DNA of 64,000 bases from Guillardia theta CCMP2712 (GCF_000315625.1 NW_005434618.1:145038-209037); one strand, 5' to 3'; counted from the first letter of the stretch, positions 1 through 11,343 are shown. Notes: generated by a model not told the origin, from the letters alone. Numbers and translations are program-made.

Positions 1-66
1 CGCGTTGAAGTTTCGGAGGACTATGCTCGTACCCCTTACATGTCGATGCGCTATCTCCGTCCATGA
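1..66 (+). CDS. Possible C-terminal tail of a gene entering from the left
   Basis: Frame 1 is open from the window edge and ends at a TGA at 64-66. The last residues read PYMSMRYLRP. The composition looks protein-like, but only about 21 codons are visible and no domain can be recognised. It could equally be a chance open frame. The rest of 67-580 holds no convincing exon. Confidence 0.2.
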   Translation, partial: RVEVSEDYARTPYMSMRYLRP

Positions 67-580
67 TCGAGCTTTCCACCTGGCATCGCATCTCGGGAGT
101 CCATCTCCTCTCCGCTCCCCTGCATCATGCCAGCATCGACTCTGCCAGGCATTCCCTCCTCCATCTCAACGCTCGCAGGATCATGTCTCCATATTTTCAG
201 TGTCCCGCATCGGACTCAGAAGAGTCCCGGGCCCTGCCCCGACCGGCCGCAGTGCCACGGTGCTTGACTTTGAATCCGGAGTCCGTAAGTTAAGTTACTT
301 CAGGTAAACTCTCAGTGTTCGGCAATCAGTACGAGGACAACAAGGCGAGTAGAGGAGGCTTGACCCTGACAGGCGGTTCACAGGCTGCCGCGGTCCCGGC
401 AGGTTGGTCAGAATCAGGCTGGTCTGGCACGCCGGGACACTGAGTCAATCAGCACTGCCAGCTGAATCATCAGATAACACGCAGATTGTAGTGGGCCACT
501 GAATCTTGAAAGATTCGAAACAATGGTGCTAATTTATTCACATGAAGGAGGATCATTGCGACGCTACTTGGGCGCTCCGA

Positions 581-2303
581 CTATGCAGGAGCCTTGGTGC
601 CATTGCCTGCAGAAAAATTTCGAATGGCCTCCTGGGCAGAAACACGAAAGTCAAGGCTGCACGCAGAAAGGGACTGATGAGAAGAACGAACCTTGATCGC
701 TAGCAACTCATCATGCAGTAACAAGAACTTGGTGTGTGTTTCCATCAATGACACCTAGACAAAAAAATTAGAAAGAAAACATGACTGTGCCGGTGATGAT
801 GAGATGATGAGATCTTCTTGAAATCCCAAAGTTTTGGAGCATCAACATCACCTTGAGGTTGTTAAACTTCTCAGTGATCTCTTTACGAAGCGCCTGTTTT
901 GACTTGTCCTTCGACCTACGGATTGTCACAGAGGTGAAATCATGAGCAAACAAAAACCAACTTTGACAGGTCAGCGGCCAAAGTCTCGAATTGTCTTTGC
1001 CAGTCATTCAACTTGATGTTTGTTTCTTCATATTTTGCGTACTTGTCTTTGTATCTGTCAGGCAGGTGTGAGCAAACACCGACAGGCAATGGAAGCTTGC
1101 GAACCTGGATTTCAATTCCTTCACTTCATCCTCAGAGTTCGCAACAATCGTGGTGGGTGCAAGGATCGAGAGCCGTGCTCGTATCTGTTGGTGGGTTCAA
1201 CAGTCATTCCGACGAAGAGGCCCGTGATAGGGTTCAGTCATTGTCCCACCAATCGACGGTCGTTCTCGCTGTACTCCGACCACCTGCGAGGACGACTGTC
1301 AGCCGCACAACTCATTGGCTGCTGTGAGACGGACCCGTCCACGTCGAGTTTCTTCAGATACTCAAGTTTCAACCTGAAGACAACGATAAATGATCACGTC
1401 GTCATCTTCTCAGCAGCAAGAGCGTACCTCCATTTCTTCTCGCCAGACGGCACGCTGACATAGTTGGCAACCTCGCTGCAAATATCTTTGAAAGTGACTT
1501 TCCCTGCTATCTCCTCTTCCTTCTTCAAACATCGGCGCTGTCAATTGGCGTCAAAACCTCCCATGTTTGTCAATCAAACACGAAAGAACCTTCAGCTCCT
1601 CATGGTCAACATCAGCAATACCAAGAGCATGCATGACCCGTTTGTGGACTTCCTCCTTGTCAACATCGACCTATCCAATCACAAGCACAGTCAACAACAA
1701 CACTGTCAGGCAAGCAAGGAGGCTCACTTTTGCTACGATTGTAGGGCTCGCTCTGCTAGAGCCTGACTGCTCTGCCTTCCCCACATCATCTACAATCTTT
1801 CGCTTCTTTCCGGCACTGCTGCAAGGATCGTGCTTGATTGCAGCTCTGGTCAACACTAATGAGAACATGAAAGATGAAAATGAAAATTCTCACCCTTGTT
1901 TCTTGCGCTGTTGCTCCTCTGCATTCGCCCTTTTAAGTTCTTCCTTCTCTGATTCCTTCAGCCCGCGTTCTCTCTGCAAAACAAGCCTGTCCGAGATGCC
2001 CAGTCTGTAACAAACCCCGTTGCTGGTTCGGACGCATTCCAACGTCCTCTTCTCTTCCTCTATACTGGGGGTTTGTAGCGTCCATTTGTTATTTCCCAGC
2101 TTGAGTATGCTGCGATCTCCTCTCCCCAAGGTAAACACTGCTTCTCCGCTTCCAAATTGAAGCTCCTGGAGAACCTCTTTGTTGAGCTTGACATGGAATA
2201 TTCTTTTCCCTTGATGAGCAGGATCCGAGGCCAACAGATGATGCGGTTTGGGCTCACCTCCTCCCGACCCTCCTTTCCCTTTCTCTCCGCCTCTGGCTGC
2301 CAT
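581..2303 (-). CDS. ELL: ELL-family RNA polymerase II elongation factor
   Basis: Multi-exon gene starting at the ATG at 2303 (MAARGGEKGKGG). The first exon, 2303-1894, carries an ELL-type N-terminal module: FHVKLNKEVLQELQ, then CVRTSNGVCYRLGISDRLVLQ. It is followed by a basic linker (GKKRKIVDD) and a winged-helix-like stretch around 1690-1450 (VHKRVMHALGIADVDHEELK). The last exons encode a typical occludin/ELL C-terminal domain: YKDKYAKYEETNIKLNDWQ (near 1050), QALRKEITEKFNNLK (near 870), and LLLHDELLAIK before the stop at 581. Introns are short and GT-AG (for example a GTGAGA donor after 1894). ELL proteins suppress transient pausing of RNA polymerase II in the nucleus as part of elongation complexes. 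Both diagnostic ends are present in the right order, so the family call is fairly firm. The exact middle exon borders are less certain. Confidence 0.75.
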
Positions 2304-2789
2304 GGTTTTCAATCAGGTTTGAGATTTGCCTTCTTCCGAAATTCCGATTTGACGCTTCGGATCTGTTCAGCAGGAACCTTTTTGGCGTCAGGGTTCTCGT
2401 TTGAAGAGCTCTACTATCAGTCTCGCTCTGCAATATCTGCTTTATATCACACCCTCCCCCCGTGCCTCCGCCGCTTGCACTTACACCTAAACCCTCCCGC
2501 ACTTCGCAAAGAAACTGACTTGTAATTCTCCCGCCGGAAGTTTGGTCCCACACCTTTCTGTCTGGATCAAGTTGTTCTCCTTCAGTCTCTCAGTGTCACT
2601 CCTGCAGTTTCCATCCTCCTCCCCTCCCGCCTGTCCAACAAGCCTTCTCATTCATGGTTCGCCGCGTCGCCGGGGCCATTTCTGTGAACCGTTAGAACTT
2701 CCTCTTGGTTGTAACGATAATTACCCTACCGTACAAGATCCATCTCGCCGTGGTGAAATCGAAGGGGTACATCGCCCACTGCCGGTCAA

Positions 2790-3470
2790 ACATGACTCAG
2801 CGAGGGTTGCACCTCCGGGCCCGGAGACTCGGGAGCGGCCTGGGCCAGGCCCCCGGGCCGGCACCGTCGGCACCGTCCGGGGCGCCGCCGGCTGTGCACG
2901 GGGCGGCGGCCCGGGGGGCCGGGGATCACTCTCAGTGTAAACCAACCATTGAACTGCAACTTGAAGGTCCTCTCCGAGTCCAAGTTGGGTTTCACATCCT
3001 AGCATACGGCAAGCAAAAACTGTCACAGTGTCTTGTTGTAACCTCATGAGGTCGATATGATTTCTGCGCCCGTGAATATGCGGCCCGGCCCGGCGGGGAC
3101 TGCCGCCCGGGACGCCGGTACGGTCACGGCGCCCGGCGGGGTGGCACCCGGGCCGGGGCCGGGCCCCCGGTCACGGGCCGCCAGCCGCGGGCGTACTAGT
3201 GACCTGAGTACCGCCGGGCGGCCGCGCCGTCCGGCGCCGCGCCCGGGCCGGGCTAGTCACCGTCGGCGTGCTGTCACCCAACGCGTCTGATGGATCGTAT
3301 GCGGCAGCCGTGCCAGCCTCAGATAGCGCCGAGTTAACAAAACTCTCCAGGCCATAGTCATCAGCCTGTGTAGCATGTGGGACGAAGCAGGGCCCGGGGG
3401 GCCGCCAGGCTTCCTAGCCGACGGTCTTGCCAGGCTAACCGGGCCGGGTCCTCTCATGTCTGGATGCTCG
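2790..3470. repeat. Cluster of GC-rich islands
   Basis: Three patches (about 2790-2940, 3075-3290 and 3385-3470) consist mostly of C and G, with many CCGG, GGCC and CGCC words. They are separated by ordinary DNA. They do not form a credible coding frame, because all frames give Pro/Gly/Arg/Ala-rich low complexity. Similar patches recur at about 15775-15960 and 36060-36530. Confidence 0.6.
2987..3007 (+). repeat. 21-bp direct repeat, copy 1
   Basis: This 21-mer (starting GGGTTTCACATCC) recurs exactly at 3470-3490. Both copies are followed downstream by a related motif containing GCAAAAACTG and TTGTTGTAAC, at 3012-3041 and 3573-3604. The arrangement suggests a local duplication later split by inserted DNA. 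Confidence 0.7.
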
Positions 3471-3490
3471 GGTTTCACATCCTAGCATAC
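3470..3490 (+). repeat. 21-bp direct repeat, copy 2
   Basis: Exact second copy of the 21-mer at 2987-3007. The related GCAAAAACTG...TTGTTGTAAC motif lies about 80 bp further downstream here than it does in copy 1. Confidence 0.7.
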
Positions 3491-4161
3491 AGTCTATCTC
3501 TCATGTCCGAGTGTCACTCAGTCCTCAATTCTGGTTTTCGTGTGCATTAAACTCGGTCGGGCAGACGGTCTTGAGCAAAAACTGCCGTCCGAAGTTGTTG
3601 TAACATGGCAACAGTACAAGTACTAATTTTTAACTTAACTTTGAGTGAAGAACTGAGTAGCTAGATGAAGGCCGGGGCACTGTCTCCGAGTCGGATGCCG
3701 GGCCTTTGAAGTTCAGTACAACAATTATTTCAAATATAAAAACAACTTCAATGGTACATCATCATGTACCCACTATTTCAATATCCAATATAGCGGTGGG
3801 GGGTACTTGATAGCATCCAAGATGGCTTCTATTTGTATTTCTTAGTGGAGTAGCTTGCGCGCGGGAACGAAGCAACAAAAAAGAACCGAGGGCGGGAAAG
3901 TTTGGCCCTTGCTATGCACAGCAGCGCGGTCTGCTTGTCGCTTCCCTAGAAGCCGCCGCTGCTGCCTCCCCCGATTTTCAGGACAGTAGTGATCTTCCTG
4001 CTGCTTCTTCTTCCCCCCTCAAGTTTTCTGGCGGGTTTTCTCAGATTGGTCACGCTCGATTCTTTGGAGCGAACGGAGTCCTACCACAGGGCAAGCAGGC
4101 AAGAGAAAGGCTGATTGCGCAGTTGACTCTTGCATTTTACCCTGCAAGAGACTTGAATAAT

Positions 4162-6212
4162 ATGAATAATATGTTACAGTTCAATCAGATCACTCTCAAA
4201 GACGCAATCTCTCAGTTGAAGGCTGCAACAGAGGTGACGATGGAAACGGTTGGTGTGCGATTTTCCAAGCGGGTAAGCACTGGCATTTACAGAGAAGGGC
4301 TTTCAAGACTCGATGGTAAACAATGTTTGACGCCACATCACAATGCTTGCTAACAATATGTTTGCAGGGACCGTCACGATTCAGCCGCCATCTGAAGACA
4401 GAGTCAGCATTTTCATCTCCCTTGTCGGTGGAAAGCAGGCGTGCCTGAAAGTCTTCAGCACAGGGAAGTTAAGATGTCTCAAATCCGATTTCCAATCATC
4501 CAGTGAAGCACAATACTACGCACAGTCTATCATTGATCGAATGGCCAACACCCGAAATTCTGGAATGCCTCCGATCAAACTGCAAGATGCTAAATTTCAC
4601 GAGAACTACAAAGATTTCACTTGGAGCACCCGACAGACCACAGATATTCGTAAATTGAGCAAAGCTTTGCAGGCTGCAGGCATCAAAGCAGAGAATGATA
4701 CCTCATTTGGAGACAGCGTGATGGTGGTCATTTCGCCTCCTGGAACAGATCGCCAAATCAAAGGTCAAGTCCTTGCTGATGGAACGATCCGTCTTGCAGG
4801 GTGCAGAGGTGATGCTGAATCAGCAGCCAGAGCAGTTGCTCTCTCGCTGAACATGTCGGGGTAAGTCAAACTCCCATTGGATGATGAATCACTTACTTGA
4901 GTCTCAGTTGCCTGCAAGGAGGAGCAGTAGATCTGACATCAATCAAATGTGAGGTTTGGCTTACCAAGAGGCACTTTCAAGCCTGCGGTGAAGAGAACGT
5001 GATCAACATTGATCGTCTTCATGAGATCCTCAATGATACTCGTCTTCGACGAACAGAGCATACCGTGTTGAATCAATGGATGAAGGCCAAAGGCGAAATT
5101 GATTTCGTGCGTCAAGTACAAAAAGTTGGAACTGTGTGCCCCCGTATCGAAGTGAAATTCCTACCGCTTACGATCGATGAATGGGAGGAACAGCGGAGAT
5201 GCAAGCCTGAACCAGTCTCGATCTCGATTCATCAAAAGGGGGAGGTGCAATTGGCTGGGAATGCTGAATACAAAGTCTTGCAAGCCTTCTGGTATATTTC
5301 AGACAAGATTGCAAAAGGAGGAGCCACGTTACTCTTGCCAAACTTATCCAAGAGCCGTGATTCTTCGAATGCATCCAACACAGGCCGAGGATCAAAGAGA
5401 AAACTGGAGGTAAATGTGGATGAAATCAAATCAACCGATCTAACATCGATGATTTCAGGTTGCGATTCCACCGGCCAGTGTAGATCAGGTAGGCAAGGCA
5501 CCAGTGTTGACTTCACCCAAGCCCACTCCAAAGGGGAAGAAAAAGTGTACAGAACCTTGTGCAGGACTGGTGACGCCTGCAACTGTTGCGAAGCACCAAC
5601 GAATCGAACCTGAAACAATATCCTTGGGAACACCGAACGTTTCTGCAGTCAAGAATGATCTCTTCAAAACCAATTACAAGGCTCATTGCAATATGGATAT
5701 GATACCTCTCAACCTCAAAGATGAGTTCCCAGAAGTATCATCAAAACCTTTCCCTACAAACGCTACTGAAATTCTTGCACAGTCTGAGAAGTAAGTGATT
5801 TTGTGAAGATTGGTATTGTTCTAATTTTCTTTTTAGTGTGTTTCACAATCGCCAGCTCGTCTATCTCTATTTGTTGCAAAACCTCTACAAAGATTCAGAC
5901 ATGGAAAATACTCTGACGAGTGCACATGCTCCTGTCGACGGAGAAATCGAAGTCAACCAGGAACCGTTGAGTCCGACAGACAGACCACCCCTTGATGAAA
6001 AGAGCTCTAATGGCAGAGAAACTCCAATATCTCCTACAAAGCTTCCAAGAAGTTTGAAACGATCAAAAGCTGATCCAAATTATGTCCTTCCAGCTTTGAA
6101 GTACGGATCGAAGACTCCAGAGGTAACGGAGCGCCTGAACTCCATTGAGCATATCAAGGCGTTCAAAGGACTCAAACCGGAATCTGTTCAAATTCATCCC
6201 ATCCCATCCTAA
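4162..6212 (+). CDS. Protein with TBP-like half-repeats (candidate TBP-related factor)
   Basis: Five exons: about 4162-4315, 4368-4860, 4908-5409, 5459-5790 and 5837-6212. All phases fit, giving about 618 residues. Three segments resemble the core of TATA-binding-protein half-repeats, where a beta strand and a GK.xC or G.v.L.G turn precede a helix. They are VFSTGKLRC followed by EAQYYAQSIIDRM in exon 2; ADGTIRLAGCRGDAESAARA at the end of exon 2; and ISIHQKGEVQLAG followed by VLQAFWYISDKI in exon 3. The last matches the second TBP repeat pattern best. Exons 4-5 are a low-complexity Ser/Pro/Lys-rich tail. Exon 1 may instead end at 4272, but that choice breaks the frame. The function is inferred: a divergent TBP-related or TBP-fold protein. 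It is clearly not canonical TBP, which is short and highly conserved. Confidence 0.5.
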
Positions 6213-6382
6213 TGGGGTTATGCCAGTTTGCCTTTGAATGTCAAGACCATGGAACTTGTTGTTCCTGGAGGATTGTTGTATTCCTAGATTTTCTTTAATG
6301 ACGTTTGGTGTAGTATTTTAAAGGTTGTAAATTATCTCACCTGGCCGTCATTTCATCGAGGTGTTTGTAACGAGTGCTGATC

Positions 6383-7066
6383 TTAAGAACACTTTCCTCC
6401 CTCTGTAGGAACAGCGTTGGGAATGTAGCCGTAGTCCTTGATCTGCAATCCGAGCACAACCACTCCCGCGAGCACTGCAAGAAATGCCAGACCTTCGGCA
6501 GCTCCGAGGATGCCGCCAGGACCTGAAAATGATCGTGAGACGGAGCTGATGTAGGTGGGAAGGCAAGTGGGCAGAAGCAGCTTTTAGCTATCTTTCACCT
6601 GGAGGGAGACCTTTGCCTGTCTTGACTTTGGTGTACAAGGAGTATGCAACCAGTCCGACGACCCACAGGTAACTCACTCCCTCCAAGGCTCCCAAGGCTC
6701 CTCCAGGGCCCGCTGGAAGGCCACAGCCAGTCGTCCTAGGATCCAAGATCAGTGAGAGTATTGATGAAGCAAAGGAAGAGAAAGACATCACTTCAATGTG
6801 TACTCGGACCACAGCATCACGGGGACGGCGGCAAGGCTGACTCCACCAAGGATTCCAGCTGTCTTGCTGTCCATCTCTCCCTCCTGAGCTCTTAGCGAGA
6901 GCAAGCTGCTACCGAAACTCCTTGAATGTGATGGTTTAGCGAGAGTTAGACTGGTCTGAGACATGCCGTTAGAAAGTGTATGGCACACCATTGGGGGTTG
7001 AAACGAGGAAATACCATACAGGTACTAGAAGCGATGGTGGACAGAGACAGAGACAGACAGACAGTC

Positions 7067-7161
<95 letters not shown>

Positions 7162-7273
7162 GACAGAGAATTACCTTGGATGAGTGAACCAGAACAGCAG
7201 GAGAGACGAATGACTCTGCCACTGCCAGCAGGCTCATGGCACATGCCGCTCCTACAAGCGCCTTGCACACCAT
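6383..7273 (-). CDS. Plastid-targeted two-helix membrane protein with internal repeat
   Basis: Four exons on the minus strand: 7273-7175, 6955 to about 6787, 6735-6599, and a last exon ending at the TAA at 6383. The protein starts with a signal peptide followed by Phe (LLAVAESFVSPA), then a Ser-rich transit-like stretch, which marks import into a complex plastid. The mature part has a first hydrophobic segment (ILGGVSLAAVPVMLW), then two similar units. The first is GPGGALGALEGVSYLWVVGL and the second is GPGGILGAAEGLAFLAVLAG, each a Gly-rich turn running into a membrane helix. This suggests an internal duplication. It is likely a thylakoid or envelope protein, possibly a photosystem- or antenna-associated small subunit. 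I do not recognise the family. Intron 1 carries the tetranucleotide repeat at 7041-7168. Confidence 0.7.
7041..7168 (+). repeat. (CAGA)n tetranucleotide microsatellite
   Basis: About 30 units of CAGA with a few interruptions (GTCAGA, CAAACAGA). It lies inside intron 1 of the plastid membrane protein gene, which reads the complement (CTGT)n. The open frames through it are artefacts of the repeat. Confidence 0.95.
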
Positions 7274-7413
7274 TCTTAATTAACCCTTATATCAGATCTA
7301 GCTGACTTGCTAGGTGTTGCCAGCCTATAAGAGTTATGTTGCCGCGAATGATGGGAGAGACTGTCACGTCAAGTTCAGTGATGGCCAGTATGGCAGTCTA
7401 GACGAAGGGGTGC

Positions 7414-7477
7414 GGAGCGAAGAGAGAAGAGAGAGAGAAGAGAGAGAGAGAAGAGAGAGAGAAGAGGATGGAGCGAG
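7414..7477 (+). repeat. GA-rich purine tract
   Basis: Irregular GAGAGAAGAGA repeat just upstream of the multicopper-oxidase-like gene start at 7550. It lies in the 277-bp interval shared by the promoters of two divergent genes. Confidence 0.85.
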
Positions 7478-7549
7478 GATCTTAAGAGAAGACCTGACTC
7501 GAGCATCGTGTGTGCTGGATCTACCAGGAGGGCACTAGCGGCAGTCGTT

Positions 7550-10425
7550 ATGGAGCATACGCTCTTCCTCTTGTCGTTCATTGTCTGCTCTGCGCTTCCT
7601 TGTACCACTGCATCAAGGACAAGAGGCAACCCGTTGGTCCAACCTGAGGTATGGCAGGATTTCCGTTCCGCATGCCCCGTCAGGTCATGCACAAGGACGC
7701 TAGTGCGACAAGGAAAGAAGCTCACGACAGACCTCAGCATGACCGTTCTCAATCGCAATTACGGGCCCTTGGAGTTGAACGTGCGATCGTACAACGGAAA
7801 CTTTCCTGGTCCAACGCTGTCCTTCGAGGCCGGCCCTGCCCCGACTCTCCCGACGATCCTCAGCGTGACGCTACTGAACAAGCTGGAGAAAACAACGAGC
7901 TCGACGACGGTGAAGAACAAGGTCGACGTCAGAGACTCGTTCGGCCTCATGGAGAAGACTATCACCGTTCAACGTGTGCCACAGGATGTGGCAGCCTGTG
8001 CTTACGTGGACGTGGGAACAGGAGCAGGCCGTGAGACGATGTATGTACAGAGGGTCGCGTCGACCGGCTCGTTGGACGTTGACAGGGGGACGCTAGGAAC
8101 AACCCCGAAAGTGCATGAGGTAGGCTCCAGAGTCATCACAAGCAACATGTCGCTGTGCGACTTCCCGAAGCAGGAGAACCACTCCAACTTCTACGTGTAT
8201 GGCATGGCAAACGTGACTGCGGAGCACGTCAGTTCGCTAGCGGAAGCACAAGGCAACCTGACGACGGACTATTTCTTCGACTTCGCACATCCCCGTGGAA
8301 CTTTCTTGTATCATCCGATGTGGATGGGATCTGCTGGCCTGCAGTCAGGAGGAGGGATGGCTGGCATGTTGGTAGTGAGAGACTCCGTGGGTGACGCTGA
8401 AACAGCTTTCCTCAATCTCCGCGAAGTCCACCTCCTCTTTCAGCAGCTATCGTACCGCAACCCCAGCGACACTGACGTGAACAGGTTCTACGATCACGGC
8501 TACCTGCAGGTTTGGTCCCGGAAGATGGATAGTTGACAAGTGCTAAGAGAGCTCTCTGCAGAAGTTCAACTATGATGAGTTGGTGACCAAGTGGAATGTC
8601 ACCTTCGACGCCAACGCCATCAACGATCCCGAATGGAACGATGCTGTATTAACCAACGGCCAGTTTGTTCCCAGCTTGACCTTACTTGCTGGGCAAGCAC
8701 GGTATTTCTACAGGGCTTTCCTTGTTTGGTCTTACCTTGGTCATTGTCCAGACGTGTGAGGATGGCAAACGCTTGCCCTGCTTCTGTACTTGAAATCAGC
8801 CTCGTCTGCAACTCTCCTTCATGCAGCAAGTGATCCCGTCACGCCTGCTCCTGCGTTTGTATTTGTCACGTTGTCTTACATGGCAACAGCGATGGCTGCA
8901 CAACTTTTCTCCTCGCCGTTGACTCTCTCTACATCAGAGACGGAAACAGTCCGCGGAAGGTAGGGATTTTGACCTTGACATCCTCTCAGCTTCTCTCGTC
9001 AGGTCAAGACGCATCTCAACGGTCAGCGAGTGACTCTCTTCCCCGGGACAAGGGCCGACCTTCTCATCCAGTCGACCTCTGATGCTTCTGTGTCTCTCAG
9101 TGATATGGCGGAATGCAGATGCACTACACAAGGGCAGTACGTCCTGAGGAGCCAGGCAGATCCAGCAAACGACCCGTTGCTGGTACTTTGACAGGCATTC
9201 ATGTTGCAATGGCGATGACGAACGTTGTCAAGGGAACGGGTGCAGTGAGAAAGCAGCAGGACCTTCTGGTTGTCAACATTCAATCTGGTGAGATCCTCGG
9301 CTTTTGTTTCCCAACCTCACGCTGACTCGCGCGATAGGAACTGGAGCTGCTGATCCGCTCCCAGCAATCATGCCCGTGATGCCGGATAGGTTCAACGTCA
9401 GCCTGGTGGAAGCGAAGGTCTGAGGATTGATCATCAATGTGAGGACTCCATGTCGAGGTGACTTGTTTCTCCTCCTCGTCCTCGTCCTTCAGGTTTCTGC
9501 AAGACAACTTGTACTTGTCGGTAGCAGCGGCTCAAGGATTCTTCGAACGGTTCCTCCAACTGACCCAGTCGCGATCACTGAGAGGAATCTTCCATGGTTG
9601 ACTATGAACGGTCAACTGCTCTCCGGCTCTCTTAGCTCGCTGCTACTAATGTCAGGCCGCGGCAGGCGACGTGCACCATGGAGGTCAAGTCAGACACTGC
9701 GTTGTCAAGGACTCGATCCAGGTACTCGTACTCTCGGTCTTCAGTCTAGCATCTAAATTCGTCCTCCCTTTCTGTCTACGCTACTCAAACACTCACCAGG
9801 AATGGGAGATCCAAGGAGTCGGCCAGGGATTCTTTACCTTCCACCTCCAGTCCAACTACTTCATGGTGAGATGGACGTGGTAGAGTCTTTCACAGTCTGA
9901 TACTCTTGCAAGATCCTCTCTAGTCCAGCTGGACAAGACGTGGGGAGCTGGAGGGACACCTACGCCGTCCAAGGAGGCTCTAAGGTTGTCATCCGCTTCA
10001 AAGCCACAAACATCAGCGGCAACTTCCTGTTCATGTCCTCCTTCCTCTCCAACGTGGACGTCGGGCAGGCAAGGAGGAGCGACCTGCTCGCTGTGCTGTG
10101 AGCTGTAGAGGACGCAGGCCGTGACAGTGGAGGTGCGAGACTCGTGCGATCAGTGCAAGCTGAATGTCAAGACCTTGGTCAACCAAAGTGAGATCGAGGG
10201 TGCGAAGTGCGGAGGGCTGACAAGCTTGTCCAGCTGTTGGTGCGCTGGTGCAGAACTACTCGGTGGGGTGTTGGCCCAAGTTCATCACACCTAGTGAGTG
10301 AAGCAGTGACGTCAGTCGTGACTGACTGACAAGCGACAGGTGACATAAACGCTGCTCCTCCTCGAGCTTCTTCAATGTTTCTCCTGATGTCAGCAGTCAT
10401 CGTTGCGTTACAACTATCCTTGTAG
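7550..10425 (+). CDS. Multicopper-oxidase-fold protein with degraded copper sites and GPI-like tail
   Basis: Begins with a signal peptide (MEHTLFLLSFIVCSALPC). Exon 1 has cupredoxin-type motifs: NGNFPGPTLSFEAGP and GTFLYHPMWMGSAGLQ. The latter replaces the usual HSH copper ligands, because only the first His remains. Later exons continue the fold: VTFDANAINDPEWND near 8610, NGQFVPSLTLLAGQAR near 8660, and EWEIQGVGQGFFTFHL near 9810 in place of the usual G.g.HPFHlH. At about 10020 is SGNFLFMSSFLSNVDVG, in place of the HCHi..H...GM signature. Most ligands of all copper centres are therefore absent, so oxidase activity is unlikely. The last exon (ends 10425) is a short linker plus a hydrophobic tail (FLLMSAVIVALQLSL) without a basic end, typical of a GPI-anchor signal. 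Exon borders between 8530 and 10330 are approximate. Inferred role: surface protein, perhaps metal or ligand binding. Confidence 0.65.
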
Positions 10426-10569
10426 CGGAGTCAGTTGATTTCGACCAGTCTTATCGTTTATCCATGTTTCTTCTAGCTTAATGAAATCAGCGTCACACGT
10501 ATCCCTCAAGACACGCGGCAATAGACATCCCACAACCCTCCTCTCCTCTCAAACTTCATGTCGCTGCCT

Positions 10570-10773
10570 TTAGTCCATCTTGCGCTTGGCTGCTGCCAGC
10601 GCTGCGCGATGGCGCATAATGACCATCGGCACGCCGATAATCAAGCAAGCCACCGCTCCCATGACCATGTAGATCATGTCCTGGGTCGCTGGGTCCAAGG
10701 TTGAGATCCATCCGAAAGCTGGTCCAGGAGGTCCGTCGTGATGGTCATGATCAATGTTAAACTCTTGAGCCAT
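10570..10773 (-). CDS. Small single-pass membrane protein, 67 aa
   Basis: Single coding exon with ATG at 10773, directly after a likely 3' splice site (TGTCTGCAG), so a 5' UTR intron is probable. The N-terminus is acidic and His-rich (FNIDHDHHDGPPGPAFGW). One membrane helix follows (MIYMVMGAVACLIIGVPMVI) and a basic C-terminus (RHRAALAAAKRKMD). The shape suggests a small organelle or ER membrane protein. I do not recognise the family. Confidence 0.55.
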   Translation of the reverse strand: MAQEFNIDHDHHDGPPGPAFGWISTLDPATQDMIYMVMGAVACLIIGVPMVIMRHRAALAAAKRKMD

Positions 10774-11257
10774 CTGCAGACAATACAAGCATCACTAGAA
10801 GCGGAGGCAGCTGATGACAGTTTGCTTGTTGTGACGATTTCGGAGATGTAACAGAACGTGAAGATCCAGTGCATTTGAGCAGATGGATGTGAGAAACAAT
10901 ATATTATGTAATTGGGAGGATAGTAAGTGTTTGTCAGATTGCAAGCAGGATGAATACTCGAAGAAGAAAAGGAACTGAGAGCCCTAAAGTGTGGCAGGGA
11001 GAAACCATCAGCTTTCCATTAACAAACATTCAAGAAAGGAGACAAACAAGAAGGGGGGATGGGGTTGCGAAGTAGATGCAACGAAGGATCAAAGTGATTG
11101 AAGTAGGAGAAGCAGCAAGGCGACAATAGGTACAAGTAAGCATTGAGTAGAAGAGAGTTGAATATGATATATGATTAGGAGTGCAAGGAATGAGATGGAC
11201 ATACAAGGTAATCCAAGGGGGGAAGTTGAATTCACTCATAAAGTTGAAATTCACCGA

Positions 11258-11272
11258 GGGGGGGGGGGGGGG
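11258..11272 (+). repeat. Homopolymer G15
   Basis: Run of fifteen G residues in intergenic DNA. Confidence 0.9.
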
Positions 11273-11343
11273 CACAGTCGAGTGATATAGAACGAGCGTG
11301 CAGGGGAAAGGATGCATAAACATCGAAAAGGAAGAGGAAGAGA

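Larger units (their letters stand above)
2304..4161. other. Gene-poor interval with GC-rich islands
   Basis: About 1.9 kb between the divergently transcribed ELL and TBP-like genes. No convincing exon was found. The part next to ELL is pyrimidine-rich on the plus strand. The centre (about 2790-3470) holds three very GC-rich patches with sharp edges. The last 500 bp return to ordinary composition and probably contain the promoter and leader of the downstream gene. Confidence 0.6.

Noticed and set aside
2705-3290. Pro/Gly/Arg-rich open frames in GC-rich DNA
   Set aside because: Lack of stop codons follows from high GC content; both strands look equally open and no domain is visible.
7025-7305. 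Open frames with TDRQTDRQ or CLSVCLSV repeats
   Set aside because: They read through the (CAGA)n microsatellite, which lies in an intron of the minus-strand plastid gene.
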